Below, one piece after another: positions 1 to 22,389 of a stretch of DNA of 64,000 nucleotides (positions within the stretch are counted from its first letter, which is position 1; each line of letters opens with the position of its first letter). The notes beneath the pieces were generated by a model. That model had not been told where the DNA came from. It searched no databases and saw only the letters and a list, made by a program, of their open reading frames with translations. The DNA is from Doris montereyensis (taxonomy: Eukaryota; Mollusca; Gastropoda; Nudibranchia; Dorididae), in the NCBI GenBank assembly GCA_037039925.1, contig JAXRKP010001455.1, forward strand, positions 23,501 through 87,500. The letters run 5' to 3'. The position numbers were made by a program, and so were the translations under genes.

Positions 1-186
1 AAGATCCTTGAGTAAACCTCATAACAATAGAAACCAAATGTGTATATCAATGTAATAAAATAAATAAAAAATAAGAACGTGAAAAATAAAAAAGGAAAAT
101 ATAAAAAAGGGAAATAAGGGAATGAGGTAAAGCCGCTAATGAACAGAAACAGACAGACAAATGGACAGGGAGAGAGAGAGCATATT

Positions 187-247
187 TCTCGTTTTGTTGT
201 CTGACGAATGGAGAAACGTCACGTGTTTGTTCTGTCTTTATTAGAGT
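187..247 (+). repeat. Partial copy of the acccgaaacgtcac repeat
   Basis: Contains tatttctcgttttgttgtctg-type start, gaaacgtcacgtgtttgttc and tgtctttattagagttg. It lacks the middle gggttataccc segment and runs into a (GA)n tract. Confidence 0.6.
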
Positions 248-248
248 T

Positions 249-271
249 GAGAGAGAGAGAGAGAGAGAGAG

Positions 272-335
<64 letters not shown>

Positions 336-342
336 AAGAGAG

Positions 343-377
<35 letters not shown>

Positions 378-380
378 GAG
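249..380 (+). repeat. (GA)n then (GACA)n microsatellite
   Basis: About 80 bp of ga followed by gacagacagacaaacagaca. Confidence 0.95.
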
Positions 381-2131
381 GGGAGGGGGTCATGCTGCTA
401 TCGTAATGATGAATTAATGATATTGTAGTTTGCTGTTGAGGCCCGTCTTCGTGAAGAGCAGTTGTATTTTGTTCCGACTCTACAATATTACTATACGTTA
501 TTCCTCAATAAAGTTTCATGTTATATCTTATAACCAAGCTGTTTTGGCGTGAATTGATCATAGATATTTCACATTTTGGTGCTGAAACCGTCCGATAAAT
601 ACCATTCCCCCTGCGATCATCTTCTGCACAACACCAATGGGCCATTTTAACCTAGGACAGTTGTCTTCCCTTATAAGGACGAGAGATTCATTGTACCATT
701 GCCCTTAATTTTTCAGTTGTGATTTAGTCAGTGGGAGATTTCTAAAGTACTCATCTCGCCACTTTGCCAGAACCTATGAACCATGACCCAATGGGATGGA
801 ATGGTGGAGACATTCAGCAACTAGGAGGAATACTTTTCATTTGTTAATACACATGTCATAAAAGGGGACACAACACCTTTCTCAGATTTTCTCACCGTGA
901 TCAAAGAGAGAGCCGGTCAGAGTGTCTGTCTGGCAGTGGCAGACCATCATCGACGGCCGAGTTGGGGAGGAACTGCAGGCTGACAAGAGTGGAGACAGCC
1001 AAGACAAGCATTGTTGTGCGCACGTGTGCATGGAGTTAACACAAATCTAGATGTACCCATACACACACACACACACGTATTTGGCAGATACTGTTAATTG
1101 GAGGAGGCAAAAAGACGTTATCGAGTATATTTTTCACATGAATTGACTCTTTAAATGCAACCAATTGAAGACGTACTTGCAAAAAAATGTTGCATTTTGG
1201 CGAAGTCAAGCCAGCCATTGTTGTATTTTGAGGGGGTAATTAGCGTTGTAAAATTCGGTGACATGATAAAATTGTGCATTGTGACAAACCGTACAATTTG
1301 GCGGAGACTACTGTATTATTCGTATTATTATTATTTCATGTAAATCTACCAGAATCGGAGGAAAGTTAAGTCTGAAAATACAACGGTGACGGCATAAGAA
1401 CCCGGTCCTGGATAGACATAAACACAGTGGGTTCTTAGGCGGACCAGGTTCTAATGTGTACTCCGAGTAGCCTTTTATTTTTGCTTCATTATTCATGTAT
1501 TTTTGGTCAGGGGATGGCAAGCCTTCCTCGTGTCTGTCAGTTGGTATCTTACGCATACGTGTGACGTGTTTATAGCAACACACTACAATTACACATCCAT
1601 TCGTTTTCCTATAGCCCGTGACCAAGTTAATTGAGAGAGGAGTTGTGAATTGAGCGTGCCACGGCTGGTGTCAAAGCTAATTTAAGATGAATGCAGGAAG
1701 TGGTGATGTACTATGCTTTGATGTCCTTCTAGTGACAGAGATGGATTCTACGTAGTATATTCCTTACTTTTTCTACGACACTCCTGTATTTAAAGGGTGG
1801 GGCGGGGGGGGGGGCTGTTCTCTTGTTGTTTTTTTCCTCTAACCACAGACTGTTAATCTAGTTTTGGTGTTTATATGCGTTGAAACCGACTCAGAACATC
1901 GTTACATAAATGCACTTATAAAAGTTGACCAAACGAAATCCAACCAATAGAAAATATTATTATAGATCTCGATTTAGATGTAAATATCACCCAGCAGTCT
2001 CTGTAGAACAGGGTACCCCAACTTGGGTGCACGAACCCTCAGGGGATAGCGTGAGCCCATCCCAGGGGATGATCTACTCTCTCACTGTCTTTCTCCTTCC
2101 CTATCACTGTCTATTATACCCCCCCCTCCCC

Positions 2132-2133
<2 letters not shown>
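381..2133. other. No gene seen
   Basis: Unique AT-rich sequence with short chance frames only. A CA run at 1060-1076 and a G-run at about 1801-1814 are the only simple features. Confidence 0.5.

Positions 2134-2211
<78 letters not shown>
2134..2211 (+). repeat. (CT)n microsatellite
   Basis: Uninterrupted ct dinucleotides after a C/T-rich lead-in. Confidence 0.96.
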
Positions 2212-2212
<1 letters not shown>

Positions 2213-2908
2213 CTGTGTATATACGATATAATAATTATTTTTCTATGATTGTCTGGGTTATTCGGGCTATGTTGAAAATTTAAAAAAATGACAAAATAAA
2301 TTGACTTTATTGCTTCCGATTCCCAGATCCATAGAAGTACCGTACAGTACAAGTACAAAGATTTTGATATTTGCGGATTCGTCACGTCTATCTGCTATTT
2401 ATAGAAGCGGGGGTAAATCCTAAGGGACTTCACTCTTACCGCAACATAGGTCATGAAAATAGAAATGGAAGTGACTTTTTTAAGGAATGTAACCTTCTCG
2501 ATTTAGCAAGAAGTGAGAAGAGATCCACTTACGTAAACAATATCTGCAGTGCCCACCATTAGCCTTTCACAGGCCTTCTATTTTATAAACATGTTGACGT
2601 AGAGTAGACGGGTTTTTTTTCAACAAATTTAGAATTTCGACTGGTAGTGCTGGCTGTCCAGTGTCGACATGCCTCTCCGAGACATTCTAAAGAATCTCAG
2701 GTGAGGGGATACGGATTTTACTTGATTTAAACAATGAGGATGATGCCATAGGCCTAATCAAGCTACTGTTTTAATCTTAACCATTGAGTGCGAATGAATG
2801 AATATTTTAGATATAAGACTACCCGCTGGATCTTTTAGAGCTATATCTATCTTTTTTTCTTATTTTACATAAAATTATCACAAGGCAGTCTTCGCCAATC
2901 TCCCCTGT

Positions 2909-3372
2909 TAGGCGTGATCTGCGCGATCCGTCGATCGCGCAAGAACGCGTTCTGTGGATCAATGGAACGCGCATGAATCCATCGATTGTTGCACATTCCG
3001 TTGATTGATGGACCACGCAGCGTGTTCTATGGATCCATATAGACGGCACTCCTGTATAATTGCGGTCCCAGTTCTCAAATACTATAAAACTGCCAGATTG
3101 TTTTTTTTTCGCCAGATTTTTTTTTATTGGCCAGTATGTGTTGTTTTTTTGGTTGTGAAAGTGACAACTATTTTATCCGGAAATAAAATAGTTTTGGCCA
3201 GATTGGTACTACATCATATAGCGTAGAAACTGACAAATAGTATATGGATCCATAGAACGCTGCGCGATCCATCAATCAACGGAATGTGCAACAATCGATA
3301 GATTGTTGCGCATTGCATCGATCCACAGATCGCGTTGCGCGATTGATGGATCGACAGATCTCGCCTAACATC
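2909..3372. mobile_element. Foldback MITE with ~135-bp inverted arms
   Basis: Left arm 2909-3045 (starts gttaggcgtgatctgcgcg, ends tatggatccatata) and right arm 3240-3372 (starts tatatggatccatagaacg, ends agatctcgcctaac) are inverted copies. Both are rich in gatcgatc-type palindromes. The 190-bp centre is AT-rich with no coding content. A nonautonomous DNA element is the likely origin. Confidence 0.75.
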
Positions 3373-3642
3373 CCCAAACTATGACAGAACCATATCGAAG
3401 AAATATCCAGGGAATGACTCATAATACTAGGCACAATCACCATCCTTGACCCTGATCCCACATGTATATATATATAGTTAATATTATAATTATAGTGACA
3501 GAAAAGAAGTAGGCATAGGGGCTATATCGCATTATTAACAACACCTGCCAATGGCCTGCCATCATAAGTAAAACATTTATAACTATAAGTATTCTAATAA
3601 TAGATTAATATTTAATACACAATTAAGATGTGAAGGTATTAT

Positions 3643-3645
3643 CAT

Positions 3646-3726
<81 letters not shown>

Positions 3727-3752
3727 GTCTCTCTCTCTCTCTATCTATCTAT
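3643..3752 (+). repeat. (CT)n microsatellite
   Basis: ct repeats with gtct and ctat interruptions at the 3' end. Confidence 0.96.
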
Positions 3753-4160
3753 TTATATTGACATGCAGCCATCAGCCACCTCAGGCTTAGTAAATCGTGA
3801 TTGTGGCCATTTCAAAGGCTCTCTCATAGCTCAGAATAGCCCTCATGCCCATTGATATAGATGACCCAGAGAGAGAGAGTTTCTGGGTAAAAAAACCCCA
3901 CCTCCAAACAAACTTCAAAATTATAAACACACTAGCCAGTTTATAACAGAGATGATGAAAAAAGACCAAAGGTTCTCATTTCAATTACATTTTGTGACTG
4001 TTAATAACCATCAGCTTATAGTGCAATTTGGGAAAAAATGTTATTATTGTTCAAACATCTAGAAATATCTTTCCTGTTTGTCTCCATAATGTTAATATGC
4101 CATTCAAATTCAACCAATGCAAATGACTTGTAGAGTGTGGGACATTTTCATTTCAGTTGG

Positions 4161-4161
<1 letters not shown>

Positions 4162-4244
<83 letters not shown>

Positions 4245-4282
4245 CCCCTCTCTCTTTCTGTGCCTGTCTGTCTCTCTGTTTT

Positions 4283-4372
<90 letters not shown>
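4162..4372 (+). repeat. Two long (CT)n tracts
   Basis: Tracts at 4162-4240 and 4288-4371 are separated by ctttctgtgcctgtctgtct-like sequence. They lie 260 bp upstream of the candidate NCBP2AS2-like start. Confidence 0.96.
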
Positions 4373-4374
<2 letters not shown>

Positions 4375-4630
4375 ATCATTGATCAATATTACACATTCAC
4401 CCAGACAAATGCTTGTCAATCTAACAGTATTGAAATAGGAGGACCAATCAATTTACAGTTCATGTAAATGTGTGTCTTCACAGAGGGCATGTGTTGAATT
4501 TATCCAAAGAAGTTGCTTTCAGTTTTAGTTGGTCAAGCATAATTCAGGTTTATTGGCTATTCAATAAAAGCTTAATGCCAATCAAATGAAAAGTTCACGT
4601 TCCAATTTCAATTGAGTTCAGTCAGTCACG

Positions 4631-15189
<10,559 letters not shown>

Positions 15190-15406
15190 AAATAATGTCT
15201 TTCACACTTTCGTTCTATGTGTAAAGTATTCAATTTTAGTTTACACCTTGCTTACGTTACAGTTTTATTCATGAGTGTATGAATTAAGATATATATATTA
15301 TTATGTTGTGCCACAAAAGAAAGAGAGTGACTTTTAAAAAAAATATCTTTTTTATTACTGTTTTTACTATTGTCAATGTTTGTTTGTAGTATAATATAGT
15401 CCAAGT

Positions 15407-15695
15407 GCGGTGTTGGTGGCTGAGCCATTAGGCTGCCGGACTGAGGATCATGAGGTCCCGAATTTGAATCCTAACAAAGCCAGAGTCGACGTTGTGTTCC
15501 TTGGAGAAGACACTTAACATGCATTTTCCCCACTCTACCCAGGTGCAAATGGGTACAAGCACTAGCTTGGGAGTAAAAACCTGCATCAGACTGGCGTCCT
15601 GGCCAGGAGGTGATTATTGTCACCTGTTCCGCTTCACACTATAGAAACCGAGATAAGGTCCGGCTCTATGGGCCTTGAAGGAACTTTACTTTTCT
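15407..15695 (+). mobile_element. tRNA-headed SINE, family A copy 2
   Basis: Starts gcggtgttggtggctgagcc, contains gatcatgaggtcccgaattt, gcaaatgggtacaagcacta and cctgcatcagactggcgtcc, and ends ggccttgaaggaactttact. It is close to the copy at 6031. Confidence 0.75.
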
Positions 15696-16277
15696 TTTTA
15701 ATACAGTCCAAATAGTTGATTAGATCATTCGCTTATTCAGCAATGTTAATCAAAAATCCATAAAAATAAATGGGGATAAAATGATTACTTACTTATGAAC
15801 ATGTGTAGTATGTTGTGAAATAAGGCAGAAGTGTACGGGTAGGAATGGTTTTTATATACATTTGTTCTTCTTGCTTTATCACTTTATGACGTAACGGAAC
15901 TGTTTTCAAGAATGTTGTTACTTTTGTACTTGTACAAAAATACAAAAATGTTGTCATGACTTTTATTATGTGATTGAAAGCTCCTGAGAAATTATCAGAG
16001 TACAGCCATTACACGTACATGTACTTATAAAAAATGCACAAGCATTGCAAGATGTAATCTTTACAGGCCTATATGTGTGGTTCTTGTTTTTAGTATGCTG
16101 ACGGAATGAAAATCCGGATGAGAGTTTGTGTTTAAAAGTAAAGTACATGTACTTGCACTGAGTGATGGCATAATGCCTATGATTGAAACAGGAAATAAAG
16201 TCATAGTGAGATATTTTACCAAGCTTTTTCTTCAGTCTTCCCTTCTATTTTTTTATACCTTTTGTGGGTGTACAAAA

Positions 16278-16556
16278 GTAAGTAAAGTTCCTTCAAGTTC
16301 AAGGCCGTTACGGCCAGTAGAGCTGGTGCAGTTTCAATAGCCAAGCACAACAGGTAATAATAACGCCTCCTGGCCAGGATGGTAGTCTGGCCCAAGTTTT
16401 CACTACCAAGCAAGTGCTTATACCAATTTGCACCTGGGTAGAGTGGGGAAATGTGTGTTGATAAAATAACACGACGTGGGACCTAGCTTTGCTAGATTCG
16501 AACCCCGGGGCCTCCTGATCCCATCCGGTGGCCTAGCCACTCGGCCACCGATGCCT
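16278..16556 (-). mobile_element. tRNA-headed SINE, family A copy 3
   Basis: Reverse-complement copy. Its plus-strand reading starts agtaaagttccttcaagttc and ends ctagccactcggccaccgat. Tail, body and tRNA-like head are all present. Confidence 0.75.
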
Positions 16557-17500
16557 TTTTGTGGGCGTATGATTGTAGCATATGTAATGGATGGCAGTAC
16601 ATGTATAGACAAATGTTGACATTGACAGCAGCTTATTTCTATGCTAAGACTTAGAGGATGTTCACACAGTCACAGTGTAAACCTCTCTTACAAGTTACTG
16701 TCCACACACAAGTAATAACTTTTCAATAAAGAAGCAAGGCAAAGAATGTACATGTCTAATATTATATATATATATATATATATATCTTCTTAGAGTAGAG
16801 AGAGGGAAAGACAGAGAAAAACACACACATACAGAGAAGGAGAAAATTTAAACTGCATTATTAAGTTCATGCAGTAGTCATAGTACTTGAATCCTGGCCA
16901 AATTAAATTAGGAAGCAAAGAATAAATATATTTTTGAAAACTCTCATAATATATTATAATAGCAATCAATCCAGATTCAAGAAGATACGAAATTTCCTCC
17001 GTTATTATTGTGTTACAGTCACTCACTGTATTATTATTAACATATAGATGATGTTAGAATTTAATTTTTAAATTACATGATAACCTGGACTGGCCGGGAA
17101 GTAGTTGAATTTGAATGTTGTGCCTGGGTTTAAGTTTAAGAGACTTTTCAACAAGAGAGTTTAAATATCAGTTCCACTAGATACAGACTTTTACAAAGAC
17201 CAAATGAGCCGTCTCTTTTGCGTGACCTTAAAATTAAAAGACGGCCGACTTTGAATGACCGATAATGCTAACCATGGTGAAGAAATGTGATTGTAGTATT
17301 AATTACAATGTATTACTAGTATTAGCCATGGTTAGACTTTAAGTTACACGTTGTAGACAAAATTATTCCAAAACTCTGTGAATGGTAGTAAGACTAGTAG
17401 TAAGAGTGATCAAAGTCAAAGATTCATTCACATTGTTCTTCTTGTTATCCAGGTGGTTAGGTTACAGAACAGCTGCGAGTGAGATTGATTCATTGATTCT
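16557..17500. other. No gene seen
   Basis: A (TA)n tract at 16762-16785; otherwise AT-rich unique sequence. Confidence 0.5.
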
Positions 17501-17514
17501 TTCAGCCCTCACTC

Positions 17515-17610
17515 TTGCTTAGACTTGAGAGAACTAGAGGCAATGTATTGGCCTCTCAATCAAATAGTTGTGGGTTCAGGCCCCAACTGGTGAAAAAATT
17601 GTCTCAAGTT
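17515..17610 (+). mobile_element. Decayed SINE family B head
   Basis: Contains aactagaggcaatgtattgg, cctctcaatcaaatagttgt and gggttcaggccccaactgg, the tRNA-like head of family B. The body is not recognisable. Confidence 0.4.
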
Positions 17611-17904
17611 CTTTCAAGTAAAACAATCATGGCATTGGCATGTACAGAAAAATACACGGTTGAAGAGCTCTTTTCATGGTCATAACAGTAATAATACTAG
17701 TGGGAATCTGGCAGGCATACATGGAACTGACTGTGCCATTAGTGTATTCAAATGAGAAGCACTTGGCAATTTGTTATGGCCACCGATGTATAGTCATGAC
17801 CTCCACGCAAAAGTAAGCAAAGTGACTAGAGTGACCACAACTTTGTAGGTAATTTCATACATTATAAATTGTGTCATGATTATATGCCCTCTTACTTTGA
17901 TGGG

Positions 17905-18194
17905 AAATTTGGCTGCTGGATAGGGGATCATGAGGTCCCAGGTTCAAATTCTGGCAAAGTCAAGCCAGACATAGTGTTCCGTGGGAAAGGCACTTGACAC
18001 ATATTTTGCCACCTGACCCAGATGCAAAACGGTTACAGGCACTAGTTTGGGAATAAAAACCTGTGTCAGACTAGTGTCCTGTCCAGGAGGTGATTATTGT
18101 CACCTGTTCTGCTTCACATAGAAACTGCGATAAGTTCTGGCTCTATAGGCTGTAACGGCCTTGAACTTAGGTACTTTACTGTTACTTTACTTAC
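17905..18194 (+). mobile_element. SINE family A, 5'-truncated copy
   Basis: The tRNA-like start is replaced by tttgatgggaaatttggctg. From gatcatgaggtcccaggttc onwards it follows family A to ggccttgaacttaggtactt. Confidence 0.65.
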
Positions 18195-18199
18195 ATAAA

Positions 18200-18905
18200 A
18201 AAGCTGCCTGCTACAAAATCTGGCATCAAGCTAATAGCATAACTGCATCCTTCTCTGTGATCAATATTATATATCATAATTTATTAATTAATAAAGGCTA
18301 TTTTTTTTTTGTAGTGCCAGATCCTCATTAACATCAAAATCGACTCTTTTCTAAGTAAGACCAAGAGTACCAACATGAAATTGAAATACCACCGACCATC
18401 CCAACTGTAGATCATATACACTCGAAAACATCTAGTCTGCAACAATTTCTAATCCCCAGACAACCTGTTTCCTCCCCAGACAAAGCCAATACATGTATAA
18501 AGCCAAACCTAGAACTAAAACTGACTAGAGCTAAAAAGTAGAAGTAGAAGGAAAAACAAAGCAACCTTACATTAATTATACAATACAACTCTGATCATTG
18601 TTGCAAGCCCACATTGCAACAATGTAGTACCCATTTATATAATACTACAAGGGCATTGTGAGATATGTTTGCTCTAGACACTGTTGATTAGCGCCTCTGT
18701 CACACCATGTGTGTGTGTGTGAGTATGTAATGTTGGCATTGGACCACTCAATCATGTGGTCAATAAATGTCCTCCCTACACCATCTCCTACCACTACCAC
18801 CCAAATCTCATTTACTCTCCTCCCCTATTTATCTTTAGTGTTGACTCAGTCAATGAGACGTTTAGCTCCTACTGCTAATCTGTCCCATGATGCATTGTGT
18901 GATTT
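18200..18905. other. No gene seen
   Basis: AT-rich with a short TG run at 18707-18721. Confidence 0.5.
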
Positions 18906-18907
18906 TC

Positions 18908-20259
18908 CAGATCGGTGGTAACTCTTTTGTGTGGCTGTTTTTTACTCGTGCTATTCATTGTATTGTGACAGCAGAAAACTTTAACACTTAAATGTTATCT
19001 ATCTAAAAATGTGAATCAACGTATATGACTAGATTTATTTAGATAAACATCATAAAATAATTGTTGCTATGACACCTTTGACATCCTATGCCTGTCATCT
19101 CAAGACTTATTCTTGCCAGTGCCAGCCGGGAGAGCAGAACGCTAGATCTACTTATTCTTAAGTGCTTGCATTTTCACCCTTTTCGAACTTTAGAAATCTA
19201 GATTGCTCAAGTCCGACTATCTTGTATTGCCATAGAATCTAATTAATAATTGAGATTTTTACATCACTCTTGTAAGTAAATATGTTGTATCTCCCTGTGT
19301 CCTGATCTATTTATATCAGGTTCTAGTTCTTGATAAAACTGTTCTTCTCTCCAACGAATGAGTTGAAAAAAAGGACATGAAAAAAAAGAATAATTTTGAA
19401 CTTGTAGTTAGGTTGAGATATTTAATAATTTGTTAGAAATTGTGAGAATTGAAAACAGATTTTGCAAATTTACTAAATTACATTTAATAGACCTTCCATT
19501 CACCCTTGACAAAATTGCCTGAAAATTTCTCGGACCAAATGTTATGCAATATTATACAAAACATACACTGTTACATTGAGGAAATGCGGTGACGCAAAAG
19601 TATTACCACAGCCAATCTCATGAGGTCTAATCAGAAACACCTGAAACGAGCTAAATGCCCCTGTAGTTTAACATTTTGATCCATATTCCTTAAATTTTAA
19701 TGAATATGAATCAAAATGTACAGGGGCGTTTAGCTCGTTTCAGTTGTGCCCGATTAGACCTCGTGAGATTGGCTGTGGTAACACTTTTGCGTCGCCGCAT
19801 TTCCTATTGCAAAATCTTATATTACTTTCACATAGAATGTGCGACTGTGCATCAATGTAACTCAGTGCAAAGAAAATAGTATAAAGTAATAATTGTGTTA
19901 AGCGCCAGTCAATAAGTTATAAAAATAGGAACACGTAGCATGTTATGTATTACTACTCTATTATTTCTAGTTTTTGTTATTACATATTACATGTGGTCGT
20001 CCTGTTCCTTCTTCTTCTCCTCTCATTATTATAATAATCATCACCACAAATGATAGTATTATTATTTATTACAGCATTAGAATGATTATTAACAAGAGTA
20101 TAAATGGTAGCAGTAGCAGTAGTGTTATACTGTTTTTGAAATAACATTATTATTATTATTTATTTATAAATAATGACGCAGAGTACTCACTGCCCTCATA
20201 TTTAACTATAATTTAAATACAGGATTCAGACTCCACACAAAAGAGTTACCACCGATCTG
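18908..20259. repeat. 27-bp perfect inverted repeat, 1.3 kb apart
   Basis: cagatcggtggtaactcttt tgtgtgg at 18908-18934 is exactly inverted at 20233-20259. The space between contains the hairpin at 19581-19806. Confidence 0.85.
19581..19806. repeat. Near-perfect ~105-bp hairpin
   Basis: Left arm aaatgcggtgacgcaaaagt ... ttaacattttgatccatatt and right arm aatatgaatcaaaatgtaca ... acttttgcgtcgccgcattt are inverted, with a loop of about 15 bases (cttaaattttaatg). The arms differ at about a dozen sites and by a small indel. Confidence 0.85.
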
Positions 20260-20698
20260 TTTCTGAAACAAGGGCAGATAATTTTGCACGCTAAATACCC
20301 TAATGGCATCTTGTCTCTTCACCATGCCCTCCCCTTCCTCCCTAATCCTTTTCACTTGCGTCACTACTCTCTTTCTTACCTGCCTCAGATAGCTGTGATA
20401 TGTGCACAAATTTGTGATATGTGGAGAAGTATGTGATGTGGGGACAAGTAACGGGCATGCACAAACGCACAACACATAATAAGACATGCATATATATTAT
20501 AAATATGTTTTTATCCCATGCTGCATTATTGGCCTGGACATTACAACTTACAAAACACATATTTGCCACTATCATTGACTGACATTCTGATAGCATAACC
20601 CGAAAAGAAATCTCTAGTCCCATGAATTTCGGATTAAACTTTTTTGAGTGAAGATACACGTAGTCTATATAGATCCATCTCTTTCATCATTAGCCCTA

Positions 20699-21402
20699 CA
20701 GTGGAACCTCTCTAGTCGGGAAATCTTGGTGGATTGTAAAATTGTCCCGATTAGTCAGGTTTCCCAGGGACCTAAACAAACCCTTCTGTGAGTGGCAAAA
20801 TGCAGAATTAAACGAACGAGTAGTCACAGGACCAGTTGATCAAAACGAAGATGACATTCATTAAAGATGTCACTCACACTCACTCTTCGTTGGACGGTAG
20901 ATAAGACACGTAATCAAGAAGGCATGGTGGATTGTTAAATCTCGTCGAGTGTCCACCCATGTAATTGACGGATGAGGCGAGCAATAAAAGACTATGACAG
21001 TGACAGTGCACAATTTTCTAAGCGCCGCCCCCGTGCCAACACCGCACTGTATTGTTAGGTGGATGAGCAAGGACTGGCTTGACGCCTGCTTTTACACCTT
21101 CATAATGGATGTCTGGCTTATTGTCGTCGTGAACTGACACTTGCGACATCGTGTACACATTATGCAATGTATAACACATGTAGCACTAATGCAGGTGTAT
21201 TAATTTATGTTTTGTTAACACAGAAACCAAATTTGGATAACAAGTGAGTGCTGGAATAAATAAATATGGGGGGATGATAATCAATGCAAGCCTGCGAAAA
21301 ATTGTCCCAATTAGCCAGGGACCTTTCCCGTTTAGAGAGGTAAAATATATATAAAAAATTCTGCTCCCTGGGAATTCTTACCGATTGGCCGGGTGTCCCG
21401 AT
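20699..21402. mobile_element. Pogo-type terminal-repeat element, copy 1
   Basis: Begins acagtggaacctctctagtc gggaaatc and ends ggccgggtgtcccgatt; the outermost right repeat is lost. The body is shared with 24281-24914 (ggcatggtggattgttaaa, cccgtttagagaggtaaaat). No transposase frame was found. Confidence 0.6.
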
Positions 21403-22331
21403 TATAAATCAAAACAACACCTGGCTTTTCTCATGATGGGCTGTGCTACAGCTATGAATGGCTTTAAATTGTTTAGATTACCAAACTAAAATATATATTT
21501 GGATTAAGTGTGCTCGGATTGTGTGGTCAAATTATGTGGAAAAAATATGTCTTCTTTGAAGGAGACCTAGTATCCATTATATAAAATACATGTACTGTAT
21601 ATCCAATTATTTCAAGAACAGAGCTTAACTGATCTTTAACAGGATAATATCAATTTCCAACTTCAACTGAGCAATGATGATCATTTGGATAACAAGGACT
21701 GCATTAAAATATGAAAACTAAAGGCAATGTTGGTATTTGCTTCAATTTTATTTGTTTAATTAACACAATTTGAAAATGTAAAGAGAAGTTGACAAATGTC
21801 TAAAGGAATCAAAACTAGATTACATGTAGCATTGTGCCTATCTTAGAAATAATGGCAATAGTGACCTACATGTAATAATGTCCTTAAAATACAAGTGGAT
21901 ATTTATTTTTATTAAGGACCAAAAAGCAAATCAATCTATTTCTCCTCCTAAGTGAGCTATACTTATAAAAGAAAAAAACAAAAACAAAAAAAAACCCATG
22001 AAAATTCATAATTATATCTGAAACACTCTCTTCATAAGTTTGAGAAATTGTAACTTGATCTTAGTTAATATTACAGTCTTAAACTCTAACCTATTTGAAA
22101 AAAATTCTTATTAATCTTATCCATCGTACTGATTTAGCTGTATTTCAATAAAAACACATTAAAATTAAAGCAGAATTTGGCTCTAAGACTGAGAGACTTG
22201 TTGTGAAACTTAAGTTCATAAAATTTGCCAAACAGTGACTTGAAACAATGTGATGAGCAGTTGACGATCATGTTGAAATTATAATGAGATGCAGTTATAA
22301 GGATGAAAAAATGCTTCAGGGGTCACTACTA
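21403..22331. other. Region 3' of SEM1
   Basis: No frame of note. TTTATT (AATAAA on the minus strand) occurs near 21748 and 21902, so SEM1 could end its 3' UTR here. Not provable by eye. Confidence 0.35.
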
Positions 22332-22389
22332 CTACGTCTTCATAGGCTGAGATCCATCGGGGTTCTTCCCTTGCTTTTCTAATTCAGCT
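22332..22389 (-). CDS. SEM1: SEM1 exon 3 (C-terminal helix and stop)
   Basis: The acceptor (tcatttcag on the minus strand) is followed by A GCT GAA TTA GAA AAG. With the AG left by exon 2 this gives RAELEKQGKN and ends at TAG (22334-22332). RAELEKHGYK is the vertebrate equivalent. The phase fits exactly. Confidence 0.88.

Noticed and set aside
4110..4467. Several 80-116-codon frames on both strands (poly Ser-Leu and Arg-Glu)
   Set aside because: They are (CT)n/(GA)n microsatellite translations.
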